Positions 43,224 through 53,300 of a stretch of 64,000 nucleotides of DNA are shown here, in pieces. This stretch comes from Chitinophagaceae bacterium T5-Br10_B2g13 (GTDB lineage: Bacteria > Bacteroidota > Rhodothermia > Balneolales > Balneolaceae): positions 1-64,000 of the forward strand of contig LKNA01000002.1 of assembly GCA_001564065.1 (NCBI GenBank), given 5' to 3'. The notes under the pieces are model-generated. The model saw nothing but the letters and a program-made list of their open reading frames with translations, did no database searches and was not told where the DNA came from. The stretch's first letter is position 1, and each line of letters starts with the position of its first letter. Both the position numbers and the translations under genes were made by a program.

Positions 43224-43979
43224 CTATCTCCTCTGTCTGAACATGTTCATTATTAAATCACTAAAACCAAGAAGCTTTACGTTAGGAGAAAGCTCGGTAA
43301 GCGACCGGTCAAAATCGCGATTGTTAACGGATAGAGCCTCTGCAGCAAAAACTCTTTGATTACCATTAAACCCTTCAATCAACAATGGGAAACTATTTGG
43401 ATTCATAATCAACTCAACAGGCAAATCTTCTTCAAGCTGTTTCCTTCCGGTTGTGTGCCACGCCTCATTAAGCAGCCCCCATCTAACTTTAATCTGATCC
43501 GTCAGCCAAACCGAAACATGGCGATCGGCAGAGTCCTCTTTCAAAACAAATTCCTTAACTGTATAGCCGTGTAGCTGTTGAGTCCGCCCGGTTTCTTCGA
43601 CTCTGTTATCCCAGTCGAAACTCTGTTTTTGGTCATTTTCTGACTTACCGGAAACACGGTTCATCAAATCAACAAGCCTGTCGATATCGTACTTGGCAAT
43701 TTTGAACGCCTCATTATCTCCGGTGTTAAACACAAAATCCTGCTCATCATTTCTAACCAGAATGCCATTGGTACTCAAACCTGACATCACATCCAGAGAA
43801 CTGCTCGACCCAATAAAAATACGCTCAGACGTGAACACCAAGTTGAGATCGGTCTGTTCGGTGACTCCACTGTCTACGTTAATGATACGGTATTGAACCT
43901 GCCCTTCAAACTGAGCAGATACAGGCTGGGCAATAAGAAGTGCTAACAGCAGTAAAAATGGGGTTAATGTCTTTTTCAT
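43224..43979 (-). CDS. exported DUF4412-type protein
   Basis: The 251-residue protein has a signal peptide (about 1-22, PVSAQ) and starts its mature part FEGQVQYRI, as in DUF4412 proteins of Bacteroidota. The remainder is strand-rich (LDVMSGLSTNGILVRNDEQDF, GYTVKEFVLKEDSADRHVSVWLTD). No catalytic motif is seen. It lies 11 bp before the nucleotidase C-terminal gene in the same direction, so the three genes look like an operon. Its role is unknown; envelope or lipid binding is only a guess. Confidence 0.65.
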   Translation of the reverse strand: MKKTLTPFLLLLALLIAQPVSAQFEGQVQYRIINVDSGVTEQTDLNLVFTSERIFIGSSSSLDVMSGLSTNGILVRNDEQDFVFNTGDNEAFKIAKYDIDRLVDLMNRVSGKSENDQKQSFDWDNRVEETGRTQQLHGYTVKEFVLKEDSADRHVSVWLTDQIKVRWGLLNEAWHTTGRKQLEEDLPVELIMNPNSFPLLIEGFNGNQRVFAAEALSVNNRDFDRSLTELSPNVKLLGFSDLIMNMFRQRR

Positions 43980-44034
43980 ATCTGGGATTACATTATGCGG
44001 TTACCTGTATAAACGGTGTTACATAAGGTTTGTT

Positions 44035-45171
44035 TCAGCCGGCCAGCTCAGCAGGCTCGTTCATCTCAACATTCACTTTATGGATCCAGCCACCGGCAAC
44101 CACATCATCACCTTCGTAGCAAACAATGGCCTGTCCCGGTGTAATCGCTTCGCGTCCGGCGGGGAAATGAACTTCAATTTCATCTTCCGATAGTTGCTTG
44201 ATCGTTCCCATTGCACCGTCGTCATTGTAGCGAATTTTACCGGTAATCTCCATCTTGCCGTTCGGGATCTTGTCGTACTTAACCAGATTCAGCTCTTTGG
44301 CACGGCAAGTGGTAGTGATCAAGTCCTCTTTTTCGCCTACGGTGATTACGTTCTTCTCTGCATCGATGTGAGTTACATACACAGGTTTGCCGAGTGAAAG
44401 GTCGAGTCCTCGTCGCTGACCGATGGTGTAAAACGGAAAGCCTTTATGCTTCCCGACAATATTTCCTTTTTGATCTACAAACACACCACCGCTTACCCTC
44501 TCCTCGAGGTCATCTACTTTATCTTTCAGGAACCGGTGGTAATTATTATCCGGTATGAAGCAGATTTCGTACGAGTCGGGTTTAGTAGCCACGTTCAACA
44601 GACCGTAATCTTCGGCCATCTGGCGAATTTCTGTCTTGTGATATTTTCCAAGCGGAAAAATAGTTCGCTCCAGGTGTTTCTGCTCTACTCCCCAAAGTGC
44701 GTATGATTGATCTTTGTTGTGATCTTTCCCTTTCGAGATCACATATCGTCCATTCTCCTCTCTCACATTCGCGTAGTGCCCGGTAGCAATATAGTCGCAC
44801 CCCAGGTTGTCGGCCCGACGCAGCAGCGCGGCCCATTTGATATGCGTGTTGCACAAAACACACGGATTAGGGGTACGTCCGCTGGTATAGTCTTCCACAA
44901 AACGGTCGATCACCCAATCGCCAAATTCATCCCGGATATCTACGATAAAGTGTTTAAATCCATACTTCACTGCTATATGACGCGCGTCGTTCATCGACTC
45001 AACCGTACAGCATCCCGTCTCTTTCCCGTCATTACCGCCGCTTCGGTGGTAATCCCAGGTTTTCATTGTAATTCCGATCACATCGTATCCCTGCTCTTTG
45101 AGCATCACTGCGGCCACGGAAGAATCCACTCCACCGCTCATCGCAACAAGAACACGTCCTTTGGTACTCAT
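44035..45171 (-). CDS. mnmA: tRNA-uridine 2-sulfurtransferase MnmA
   Basis: MnmA adds sulfur to U34 of tRNAs for Lys, Glu and Gln. The 378-residue protein has the PP-loop SGGVDS (12-17), the catalytic Cys104 in TPNPCVLCN and Cys204 in SYEICFIPDNNY. It also has the GHYA motif and the C-terminal beta-barrel with PGQAIVCYEGDDVVAGGWI. Length and motifs are normal. It may start the transcript that continues into the DUF4412 and nucleotidase genes (55-bp gap). Confidence 0.96.
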   Translation of the reverse strand: MSTKGRVLVAMSGGVDSSVAAVMLKEQGYDVIGITMKTWDYHRSGGNDGKETGCCTVESMNDARHIAVKYGFKHFIVDIRDEFGDWVIDRFVEDYTSGRTPNPCVLCNTHIKWAALLRRADNLGCDYIATGHYANVREENGRYVISKGKDHNKDQSYALWGVEQKHLERTIFPLGKYHKTEIRQMAEDYGLLNVATKPDSYEICFIPDNNYHRFLKDKVDDLEERVSGGVFVDQKGNIVGKHKGFPFYTIGQRRGLDLSLGKPVYVTHIDAEKNVITVGEKEDLITTTCRAKELNLVKYDKIPNGKMEITGKIRYNDDGAMGTIKQLSEDEIEVHFPAGREAITPGQAIVCYEGDDVVAGGWIHKVNVEMNEPAELAG

Positions 45172-45296
45172 AAATGTCGATTTGATTTTTTATTAGACTA
45201 GCTAAAATACGGATTTTCTGTGTAAATCGTATGAAGTCAATCAACGAACCGAATCTTCAGATCTTATTTAAACTGAGAAGATCAGCAAGATTTCAC

Positions 45297-45794
45297 TTAC
45301 ATGTACAGATAGGGTTTCCAGTGCTCCTGTACACCACCCATTAGATTCTGGAAAAATGTGATATGGATGGGCCGATACGGCTTGGCTTTGAGCGGCATCT
45401 TCGCTTCGTCCGGGGTTCGGTCGCCCTTTTTTACGTTACACTTGTTGCAGGCGGTAACCAGGTTTTCCCAGGTATCTTTTCCTCCTCTGCTTTTTGGCAT
45501 AACGTGATCCAATGTAAGATCGGATTTCACCCCGCAGTATTGGCAGATGTGGCGGTCCCGCTTCATAATATTTTTACGTGTGAGGACAATTCTGGAATAG
45601 GGAATGCGAATGTAGTATCGAAGCCGAATGACAGACGGATAAGAAAACTCCTGATCTACCGTACGAATAACCTTTTCAGGATCTTCGTGAAGCATTTCCG
45701 CTTTGTCGAGAAATAGCAGTTTTACAGATCGCTGTACGGAACAGACGCTTAACGGCTGATAATCCTGATTAAGAACTAGTACATTGGAGTTCAT
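45297..45794 (-). CDS. HNH endonuclease
   Basis: The 165-residue protein has an N-terminal segment (VLVLNQDYQPLSVCSVQRSVKLLFLDKAEML) typical of chromosomal HNH family proteins in many bacteria. The HNH fold follows, with two zinc-binding Cys pairs (CQYC, CNKC) and the catalytic HNH residues (LDHVMPKSRGGKDTWENLV). It is probably a stand-alone housekeeping nuclease; the target is unknown. The neighbours give no restriction-modification context. Confidence 0.88.
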   Translation of the reverse strand: MNSNVLVLNQDYQPLSVCSVQRSVKLLFLDKAEMLHEDPEKVIRTVDQEFSYPSVIRLRYYIRIPYSRIVLTRKNIMKRDRHICQYCGVKSDLTLDHVMPKSRGGKDTWENLVTACNKCNVKKGDRTPDEAKMPLKAKPYRPIHITFFQNLMGGVQEHWKPYLYM

Positions 45795-45880
45795 CGGTCT
45801 GAAACTTTACAAGTCTGTAAATAACTCATTTAACAAGGCTTTTTAACGCCTATTCAGTATGAATTATTTTAATGTAAAAT

Positions 45881-47032
45881 TCAACCGAAAATAAAGTTAA
45901 CAAGTTCATCCCATATCATTGGGTTTATAGCAATGGCAAGAATTATTGAAATGATAAGTCCAATCATCGCATAGCTGGCATCTTTAAAAATCAATTTCAT
46001 GGATAGCCAGATCGGCCTTCCCTTACCTTTGGAGTCAGTTAAACTCATGGCAATCTCACGGCCGGCCAGCAGGCCGATGAACACCCATGTTGTACTCATT
46101 GGAACTGTGCTCACACCCTTAAAATACCAGAGTACTATGGCATAAACACCATCAATTACGGTGGCAGATCGTACATCCGTCACATCCGATTTTTCTGTTA
46201 CGATTTCCTGAATTTTATCACCACGTAAATAGAAAAGTACTCCCAAACCGAGAAAGATAAACCCTACAAAAACAAAAAATGCATTTACTGAAAGTGAGCG
46301 TGGTAAATAAACGGCTATATTGGCGGCATCCTGCATCAACCATACAGCCCATAAAGCCCCACTGATAACCCACTGAACAGGTCTCCATACAGGGTGAGGC
46401 TCCCCCTTAAACCATTTTAAGAGCTGCCGGTTCAGAATCAGCCAAATGATGATTGCTACAGCAAATGCTACAAAATATCCGGACAGACTTTTTTGCAGAA
46501 CCTGTGTAATTCCCTCCGGCTCAGTTGCAAAAGCACTGAGTAGTAGAAACGTTGTTGATACCGGCATTTTAAGCCGTGTAATAATCAGCAGAAACAGAGG
46601 AGCAGCAACCTGCAGAAAAAAGAAGCTTTGGGGCGCCTGATCAAACCCTTTTGAGGTAAGTCTTTGATAGGTCACATCCCCATCGTAAGTAAACCAGCTG
46701 TAACTTACTGTTACAATAAATATCCCACCGATAAACAGCCACAGAACCCACCACTTCTTGTCGGCGTTAGAAGCGAGAAATGTCCCGATCGTCTGAATAC
46801 TATCGTTGGCAATAGCAGAATAAGCCGCAAAGAAGAATCCAACCCACATGGCGATATGGGGTGTCTCGTAGGTAGCCCCGGCGATAAAAAAGAAAATGCC
46901 CAGAAGAATTAAAAAACGCCTCTCACTTTTTATAAGATCCATCAACCCGGTAGGTATCAAGCTTTCGAGGTAGCTTATCATCACCTGACCGTTCGATTTT
47001 TTTGACTTCTTTTTCTTCTTCTTGTTTGACAT
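45881..47032 (-). CDS. PiT-like phosphate/anion transporter protein
   Basis: The 383-residue membrane protein has about ten helices. Two internally similar motifs match the phosphate transporter (PiT) repeat: AIANDSIQTIGTFLASN early and the pair PVSTTFLLLSAFA / PMSTTWVFIGLLAGREIA later. The usual GANDVAN signature is altered to AIANDSIQ. I choose the ATG at 47032, which starts with a Lys-rich MSNKKKKKKSKK; an upstream ATG at 47068 is also possible. Substrate and direction are unproven; low similarity to classical PitA is a caution. Confidence 0.65.
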   Translation of the reverse strand: MSNKKKKKKSKKSNGQVMISYLESLIPTGLMDLIKSERRFLILLGIFFFIAGATYETPHIAMWVGFFFAAYSAIANDSIQTIGTFLASNADKKWWVLWLFIGGIFIVTVSYSWFTYDGDVTYQRLTSKGFDQAPQSFFFLQVAAPLFLLIITRLKMPVSTTFLLLSAFATEPEGITQVLQKSLSGYFVAFAVAIIIWLILNRQLLKWFKGEPHPVWRPVQWVISGALWAVWLMQDAANIAVYLPRSLSVNAFFVFVGFIFLGLGVLFYLRGDKIQEIVTEKSDVTDVRSATVIDGVYAIVLWYFKGVSTVPMSTTWVFIGLLAGREIAMSLTDSKGKGRPIWLSMKLIFKDASYAMIGLIISIILAIAINPMIWDELVNFIFG

Positions 47033-47151
47033 TAATAACGGCAGATTAAATATTTTCCATAGTTTCAATAACCTACCAAGCCAATATTAAGAGAATATTA
47101 CCCCGTCCAAAATCTTTCCAAAAAAAGAGTTTCTACTTGAAGAAAAAGCCG

Positions 47152-47159
47152 TATTTTTG
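47152..47159 (+). promoter_or_regulatory. possible -7 box of glutamate dehydrogenase gene
   Basis: TATTTTTG matches the Bacteroidota TAnnTTTG box exactly and lies 66 bp upstream of the start. The -33 region has only TTTC at about 19 bp, so the call is tentative. Confidence 0.35.
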
Positions 47160-47225
47160 ATTCTACATACCATATACAGATGTGGCTATAATAATTGAAT
47201 CAAGTTCTACCATAACTACGAATAT

Positions 47226-48533
47226 ATGTCATCAAAAAAAGATAGCTCCAACTCTAACTTCTACAAAGAACCCGGCCCCAAACTAAGTGCAGAGTCTCCA
47301 TTTGAGTCGATGATGGAGCGCTTCCGTTTTGCCGCTGAAATCCTGAAACTGGACGAAGGGATGTTCCAGTACCTCGCAAGTCCGGTTAAGCAGATTATTG
47401 TATCCATTCCGGTTGTGATGGATAACGGTAATATTGAGGTTTTTGAAGGGTATAGGGTAATTCACGATAACGTATTAGGCCCATCTAAAGGCGGCCTGCG
47501 TTTTGCGCCGGATGTTAACCTGGAAGAAGTGAAAGCCCTTGCTTCTTGGATGACGTGGAAATGCGCAGTTGTAAATGTCCCGTTTGGTGGCGCAAAAGGG
47601 GGTGTTCGATGCAATCCTAAAGAGCTTTCAATGACTGAGCTTGAGCGGCTGACCCGCCGATATACAGCTGCAATGCTGGAAGTTTTTGGACCAAATAAAG
47701 ACATACCCGCTCCCGACATGAATACCAATGAGCAGGTGATGGCTTGGATCATGGATACTTATAGCATGAACGCACAGCGAACCGAAACGGCTGTTGTAAC
47801 AGGAAAACCCATTATTCTAGGGGGGTCTCAGGGCAGAAAAGAAGCTACAGGACGCGGAGTAGTTACCGTTACGTTAGCTGCATTGAACAAAATGGGTATC
47901 ATGCCTAATAAGACGAAAGTTGTTGTTCAGGGCTTTGGAAATGTGGGCTCCGTATCCGCTCAGTTAATGTACGAGCAGGGCGCAAAAATTATTGCTGTAA
48001 GTGATATATCAGGTGGTTACTATAATGAAAACGGGCTTGATATCCCTAAAATGATCACCTATGTGAAGAACAACAACAACTCTTTGGAGGGTTTTAAAGA
48101 AGCAGAAAAGATTTCGAATGAACAACTCCTGGAATTAGAATGTGACGTATTAATTCCGGCTGCTAAAGAAGATCAAATCAACCGGACGAATGCTCATAAA
48201 ATCAGGGCAAAAATTATTGCTGAAGGCGCCAACGGACCTGTAACAGCCAACGCTGATTCTATTTTAGAACAAAATGGAGTTATGGTAATTCCGGACATTC
48301 TGGCTAACGCAGGCGGAGTAACCGTTTCGTACTTCGAATGGGTCCAGGACAGACAGGGCTATTTCTGGACAGAAGAGCGGGTAAACCGTCGCCTGAACCG
48401 AATGATGAGAAACGCTTTCGACAATCTTTACCAGGTTAGCGAAGAGTACAGCATTACTTTACGACAAGCAGCCTACGTATATGCAATCAATCGAGTGGCT
48501 ACTACTTTAAAACTGCGCGGCATTTACGCTTAA
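47226..48533 (+). CDS. glutamate dehydrogenase (Glu/Leu/Phe/Val family)
   Basis: This enzyme deaminates glutamate to 2-oxoglutarate or the reverse with NAD(P)H. The 435-residue protein has GPSKGGLRF (Lys88), Lys112 in TWKCAVV, catalytic Lys124 in PFGGAKGGVRCNP, the dinucleotide motif VQGFGNVGS and the late EGANGPVT and LANAGGVTVSYFEW. Length and motifs fit NAD-type GDH. The anti-sigma-like ATPase gene begins 22 bp downstream on the same strand. Confidence 0.93.
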   Translation: MSSKKDSSNSNFYKEPGPKLSAESPFESMMERFRFAAEILKLDEGMFQYLASPVKQIIVSIPVVMDNGNIEVFEGYRVIHDNVLGPSKGGLRFAPDVNLEEVKALASWMTWKCAVVNVPFGGAKGGVRCNPKELSMTELERLTRRYTAAMLEVFGPNKDIPAPDMNTNEQVMAWIMDTYSMNAQRTETAVVTGKPIILGGSQGRKEATGRGVVTVTLAALNKMGIMPNKTKVVVQGFGNVGSVSAQLMYEQGAKIIAVSDISGGYYNENGLDIPKMITYVKNNNNSLEGFKEAEKISNEQLLELECDVLIPAAKEDQINRTNAHKIRAKIIAEGANGPVTANADSILEQNGVMVIPDILANAGGVTVSYFEWVQDRQGYFWTEERVNRRLNRMMRNAFDNLYQVSEEYSITLRQAAYVYAINRVATTLKLRGIYA

Positions 48534-48555
48534 TCTATCACACTAATTCGGTCAG

Positions 48556-48972
48556 ATGGCTGATTACACATTCCGGACCTTGCTCAAATCGACTCACGAA
48601 GAGGCCGCTAAGGTTCCGGATTTCGTTTCTGATATTCAGGTTGAAGCTTCTCTGACCGAAGAGGAAACCTCAACGTTCATGCTTCTCTTAAGTGAAGCTG
48701 TGGATAACGCCATTGAACACGGAAATCAATACGAACCGGACAAGAGCGTAACCGTTGAGATAGAGATTACTGATCAAGAAATAACAACCCGGGTAACCGA
48801 TGAGGGTGAGGGTTTTGATACTGAGAAATCTGTTCCTAAAAACCCCTTGGATCAGGAAAACCTTCTCAATGTTGGTGGACGGGGGATTTTTATTATTCAG
48901 GAGCTCTCCGACTCGATGGAGTTTTTAAATAGCGGATCCACACTTCAGTTTACCATCAAGCGTGATAAGTGA
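48556..48972 (+). CDS. RsbW/SpoIIAB-like ATP-binding protein
   Basis: The 138-residue protein is a stand-alone GHKL ATPase domain. The N box is EAVDNAIEHGN, the G1 box DEGEGFD and the G2 region GGRGIFIIQELSD. Such proteins phosphorylate an STAS-domain anti-anti-sigma factor and bind a sigma factor. No partner gene lies nearby. It follows the GDH gene with a short gap and may be co-transcribed. The regulated sigma factor cannot be deduced. Confidence 0.85.
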   Translation: MADYTFRTLLKSTHEEAAKVPDFVSDIQVEASLTEEETSTFMLLLSEAVDNAIEHGNQYEPDKSVTVEIEITDQEITTRVTDEGEGFDTEKSVPKNPLDQENLLNVGGRGIFIIQELSDSMEFLNSGSTLQFTIKRDK

Positions 48973-48978
48973 ACCTTT

Positions 48979-50313
48979 CTACATGGTTACAAACATCTGT
49001 TCCAGCTCGCCCGTTAGCTGAAGCAGTTCTGTTTCTGCCACTTTTGCTTCAAACTTGGCGCTAATTAATCGGTTTTCTGCAGCCATAAATGTCCGCTGGG
49101 CTTCTCTAAATTCCAGAGAGCTGATTGATCCAAGCCTGAAGCGCTCCAGAGCGATATCAAGAGTCTCTTCCGCATTAGCCAGATTCTCCTCTTCAAGGTC
49201 AACCAGCTCCAGACTATTTAGGTAGGTTCTGTATATGGCTTCAAAATCTGACTCAAGCCGCAATTTCTGAGATTCCAGATTCAGTTCTGCATTCTTTTTC
49301 CTGATCTGTGCATTTTGTACCCGGCGATTAATATTAAATCCGTTGAATATATTCACACGAGCCGTAATTCCAACAGAAAATCCGGTTGTTTCATTAAACT
49401 GGAAGAAACCGCCGTCGTTTTCGCTTCTATTAAAACTATAGCCTGAGGTAAGAGATATTTGCGGATAACGTTCACCCTGAATTTCCCGAACTTCCAACTT
49501 TGACACCTCACGTTCAAACCGGGCAATTGCCAATTCAGCATTCTCATCCATCAGCTTGTTAAAAAGCTCTTCTTCCGGTAAAAACCGATTCACCACTATT
49601 TCAGACACAACTGAAAAATCTGTATTTGGACTACGGGATAGCTGTTCATTCAAATTAATCTTTGCCTCATTCAGCAGGTTTCTTTCCCGGATGTAAGCGG
49701 CCCGGTCGGCATTGAGATCGGATCGTGCCTGAAGTAAATCGTATTCGGAACCGGACCCTAAATCTACTTTTGTCTCTTCAATTTCGATTCTCTCAAGAGA
49801 TACTTCAATATTATTTTCCAGAACTTTCATCTGTTCACTGATCCGAATAATATTAAAATAAGAGAGAGCAATTCGGCTTACCAGAAGTTCCATATCAAAA
49901 CGCAGCTGCTCATCACTGATCTCCTTCAGTTTGCCCAGCCTGTCGTACCTGGCAAAAGAAGTCAGACCGTCAAAAAGTGTCCAGTTCAGATTGATAGCAG
50001 CGTTTGTAGTTGTACTTCGGGCACCTTCATTCGTACTTCCGGTACCGTCGGCCGATCTGAATTCACTGTCTTCAATTCTCTCTGTTCTTCCGGCTGTTAA
50101 ATCAACAGTAGGAAGAAATCCTGCATTACCAAGAGTAAGGTTATTGTCTGCCTCTTCCTGAAGGTTACGGCTGATCTGAAGTCCGTAGTTATTTTCCAGG
50201 CCAATTTGCACAGCCTCCTCAAGTGTTAACACTCCCTGGGCGGATGAGGGATTAACAAATAGAATGAATGACAATAGAAATACAATTAACAATAAATGAA
50301 TTCGGGTCATCAT
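48979..50313 (-). CDS. TolC-family outer-membrane efflux channel
   Basis: The 444-residue protein has a signal peptide (about 1-26, SSAQ) and two OEP repeats with long coiled-coil helices (EEADNNLTLGNAGFLPTVDLTAG, ERFRLGSISSLEFREAQRTF). It is the last gene of the adaptor-pump-channel operon and overlaps the pump gene by one base. It forms the outer-membrane duct for the RND pump. Confidence 0.93.
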   Translation of the reverse strand: MMTRIHLLLIVFLLSFILFVNPSSAQGVLTLEEAVQIGLENNYGLQISRNLQEEADNNLTLGNAGFLPTVDLTAGRTERIEDSEFRSADGTGSTNEGARSTTTNAAINLNWTLFDGLTSFARYDRLGKLKEISDEQLRFDMELLVSRIALSYFNIIRISEQMKVLENNIEVSLERIEIEETKVDLGSGSEYDLLQARSDLNADRAAYIRERNLLNEAKINLNEQLSRSPNTDFSVVSEIVVNRFLPEEELFNKLMDENAELAIARFEREVSKLEVREIQGERYPQISLTSGYSFNRSENDGGFFQFNETTGFSVGITARVNIFNGFNINRRVQNAQIRKKNAELNLESQKLRLESDFEAIYRTYLNSLELVDLEEENLANAEETLDIALERFRLGSISSLEFREAQRTFMAAENRLISAKFEAKVAETELLQLTGELEQMFVTM

Positions 50314-53300
50314 TAAACGCTGGCTGTTTCTAATTTTTCGGCTTCTTTTGCTCGCTCCTGAATTTCTTTAGCTTTCATCTTTTCAGATGCAAAGTAGGAG
50401 TAGATGGCCGGAATGATATAAAGTGTGAGAAAACTACCGATTAACAGTCCCCCGATTACGGCAATACCCATAGATGATCTGCTCTCTGATCCGGCCCCAA
50501 TCGCCAATGCAATCGGTAAAATTCCAAGAATGGTTGAAATCGACGTCATTAAAATTGGGCGGAATCGTACAGAAGCAGCGTCCATAATTGCATCCATAAT
50601 AGACATCCCCTGCTCCTGGCGCTGATTCGCAAATTCCACAATCAATATTCCATTCTTTGCTATCAATCCGATAAGCATAATGGCTCCAATTTGGCTAAAA
50701 ATGTTGAGCGTCTGATCAAAGTACCACAGGGAAACAAGAGTCCCCATAATTGCAAGCGGTACGGTAAATAGAATAATAAACGGATCACGGAAACTCTCGA
50801 ACTGAGCCGCCAGTACCAGGTAGATCAGAACCAGTGCCAGAACAAATATAAACAATAGGCTTGCAGCACTTTCCGAAAAATCCCTTGAAGGGCCCGTCAA
50901 GTCTGTTATAACTGATTCCGGAAGTACGCGCGCAGCGATCGCGTCCATTGCATCAATTCCATCGCCAATGGTATAACCGGGGGCAAGCTGTGCAGATATA
51001 GTTGCTGAATTAAATCGGTTAAAGCGGTAAAGCTGTGGCGGACTGCTTCTCTCCGATACGGTTACCAGATTATCGAGTTGGAGCAGATTGCCATCCTGCC
51101 CTCTCACATAGATCGTTTTAAGGTCGATCGGCTCATTTCTGTATTGACGATCCATCTGGCCTATCACCCAGTACTGCTTACCGTCCATGATAAAAAATCC
51201 AAACCTGCTTCCTGAAAGAGAAAGCTGAAGTGTTTCTGCAATATCGCGAACGGATACTCCTAATGATCTGGCGCGGTTTCTGTCTATTTCTACCTGCAGT
51301 TCAGGACGGTTAAACTTCAGATCCACTTCCGCAAAAACAAACGCCGGATCCTGATTGGCCTCCTGTAAAAACTCAGGGATCACCTCTTCAAGCTGCTCTA
51401 AAGTTTGTGCCTGCAGAACATACTGTACCGGTAAACCACCTCTTCTGTTACCGATAGATTGTGGCTGAGAAACAAATGTCTGTGCTCCGGTGAGTTCTGA
51501 CATCAAGCCTGTCAGCTGGTCGGCTATCTCTTGCTGTGAACGATCCCTGTCTGAAGCGTCGCCTATGTTCAAAAATGAAAAAGCCGAATTGATCGAACCG
51601 GCAGCGCCAAACCCCGGCGAAGTAACCGTGTTCATCGCCACAACTTCAGGTACATTTTCCTGCACCGTAGAAATCATCTGATCTACATATGCATCCATAT
51701 ACTCAAATGATGCCCCCTCCGGTGCGGTGGCAAACATTCGTATCTGCCCGCGATCCTCTCTTGGGGCAAGCTCCTCCGGAATAATAGAGTAGAGCCCCCC
51801 AATAGCTACCGCTGCAAGCGCAAGTATTACAAATGCCATCCAGCGTCGCTTCATAAACGTTTCCAGCGAGCTCCTGTAAAGATCATTCACTTTTTTGAAG
51901 AATGGCTCCGTCATTTGATAGAAACGGTTCTTCTCCGCACCATTTTTCAAAATCTTTGTTGCCAGCATCGGTGTAAGCGTTAACGCTACAAAAGAGGATA
52001 TAATAACCGCTCCAGCAATCACCACTCCAAACTCTCTGAATAAGCGGCCGGTTGTACCTCCCAAAAAGAGAATTGGCATAAAGACCGAAACGAGAGCCAG
52101 GGATGTAGCCACAACTGCAAAGAAAATCTCCTTCGATCCGAGTATACCGGCCTCTATGGTGGGCAGTCCTTTCTCCATTTTAGCGTAGATATTCTCCAAA
52201 ACCACAATCGCATCGTCCACTACCAACCCGATGGCCAGTACAATTGCCAGCATGGTTAGTACATTAATTGAAAAGCCTGCGATATACATAATGAAAAAGG
52301 CCCCAATCAAGGCAATAGGTATTACAATAATCGGGATAAACGTTGTTCTGATATCTCGCAAAAAGAGAAATATGACAAGAATAACCAGGCTCAAAGCAAG
52401 AAAAACGGTCTGCTGTACCTCATTAATCGAATCCTGGATATACTCTGTTGTATCAAAACCGACAGCGATATTAATATCTTCCGGAAGATCTCTCTCAATA
52501 CGTTCAACCCTTACAAAAAACTCTTCCGCTATAGAGAGCTGATTAGATCCGGGTTGTGGAATAGCAACCACTCCCACCATCGGGACACCGTTTCTTTTCA
52601 GGACAGTGCGTTCATTTTGCGCACCAAGCTCCGCGTAACCGATATCCTGAAACCTGATTTTACGACCATCCTGTTCACGGATAATTAAATTATTAAACTC
52701 TTCAGGTGTTGAGAGCCGCCCCATCGTACGAACGGTTAACTCTGTTGTATTTCCTTCAATTCTACCAGAGGGCAGCTCAACATTCTCACGGGTCAGTGCC
52801 TGCTGTACATCGAGTGGGGTTACACTGTAAGCGGCCAGTTTCAGTGGGTCCATCCATAGGCGCATTGCGTACTGACGGGAACCCCAGATACGAATCTCAC
52901 TAACTCCGGGAATCGTTTGCAGCTGCTCTTTAAAGATGTTTTCAGCAATGGATGTGAGCTCCAATAAATTACGCCGGTCACTGTTTACATTCAAAAACAC
53001 AATAGGGGACGCGTCAGCATCAGCCTTTCGTACGGTTGGAGGCTCTGCATCGGGTGGTAAGTTTCGCTGGGCTCTTGATACACGGTCGCGCACATCATTT
53101 GCAGCAGCTTCCATATCGATCTCCAGGTCAAACTCTACAGTGATGGTACTCTGTCCCTGGCGGCTTGTTGATGTAAGCGTCCGAATACCGGCAATACCGT
53201 TCACAGACTCCTCTAGCGGTTCCGTAATTTGAGACTCAATTACATCGGCGTTTGCCCCAACATAACTTGTGGAAACCGTAACTATTGGAGGATCAACAGA

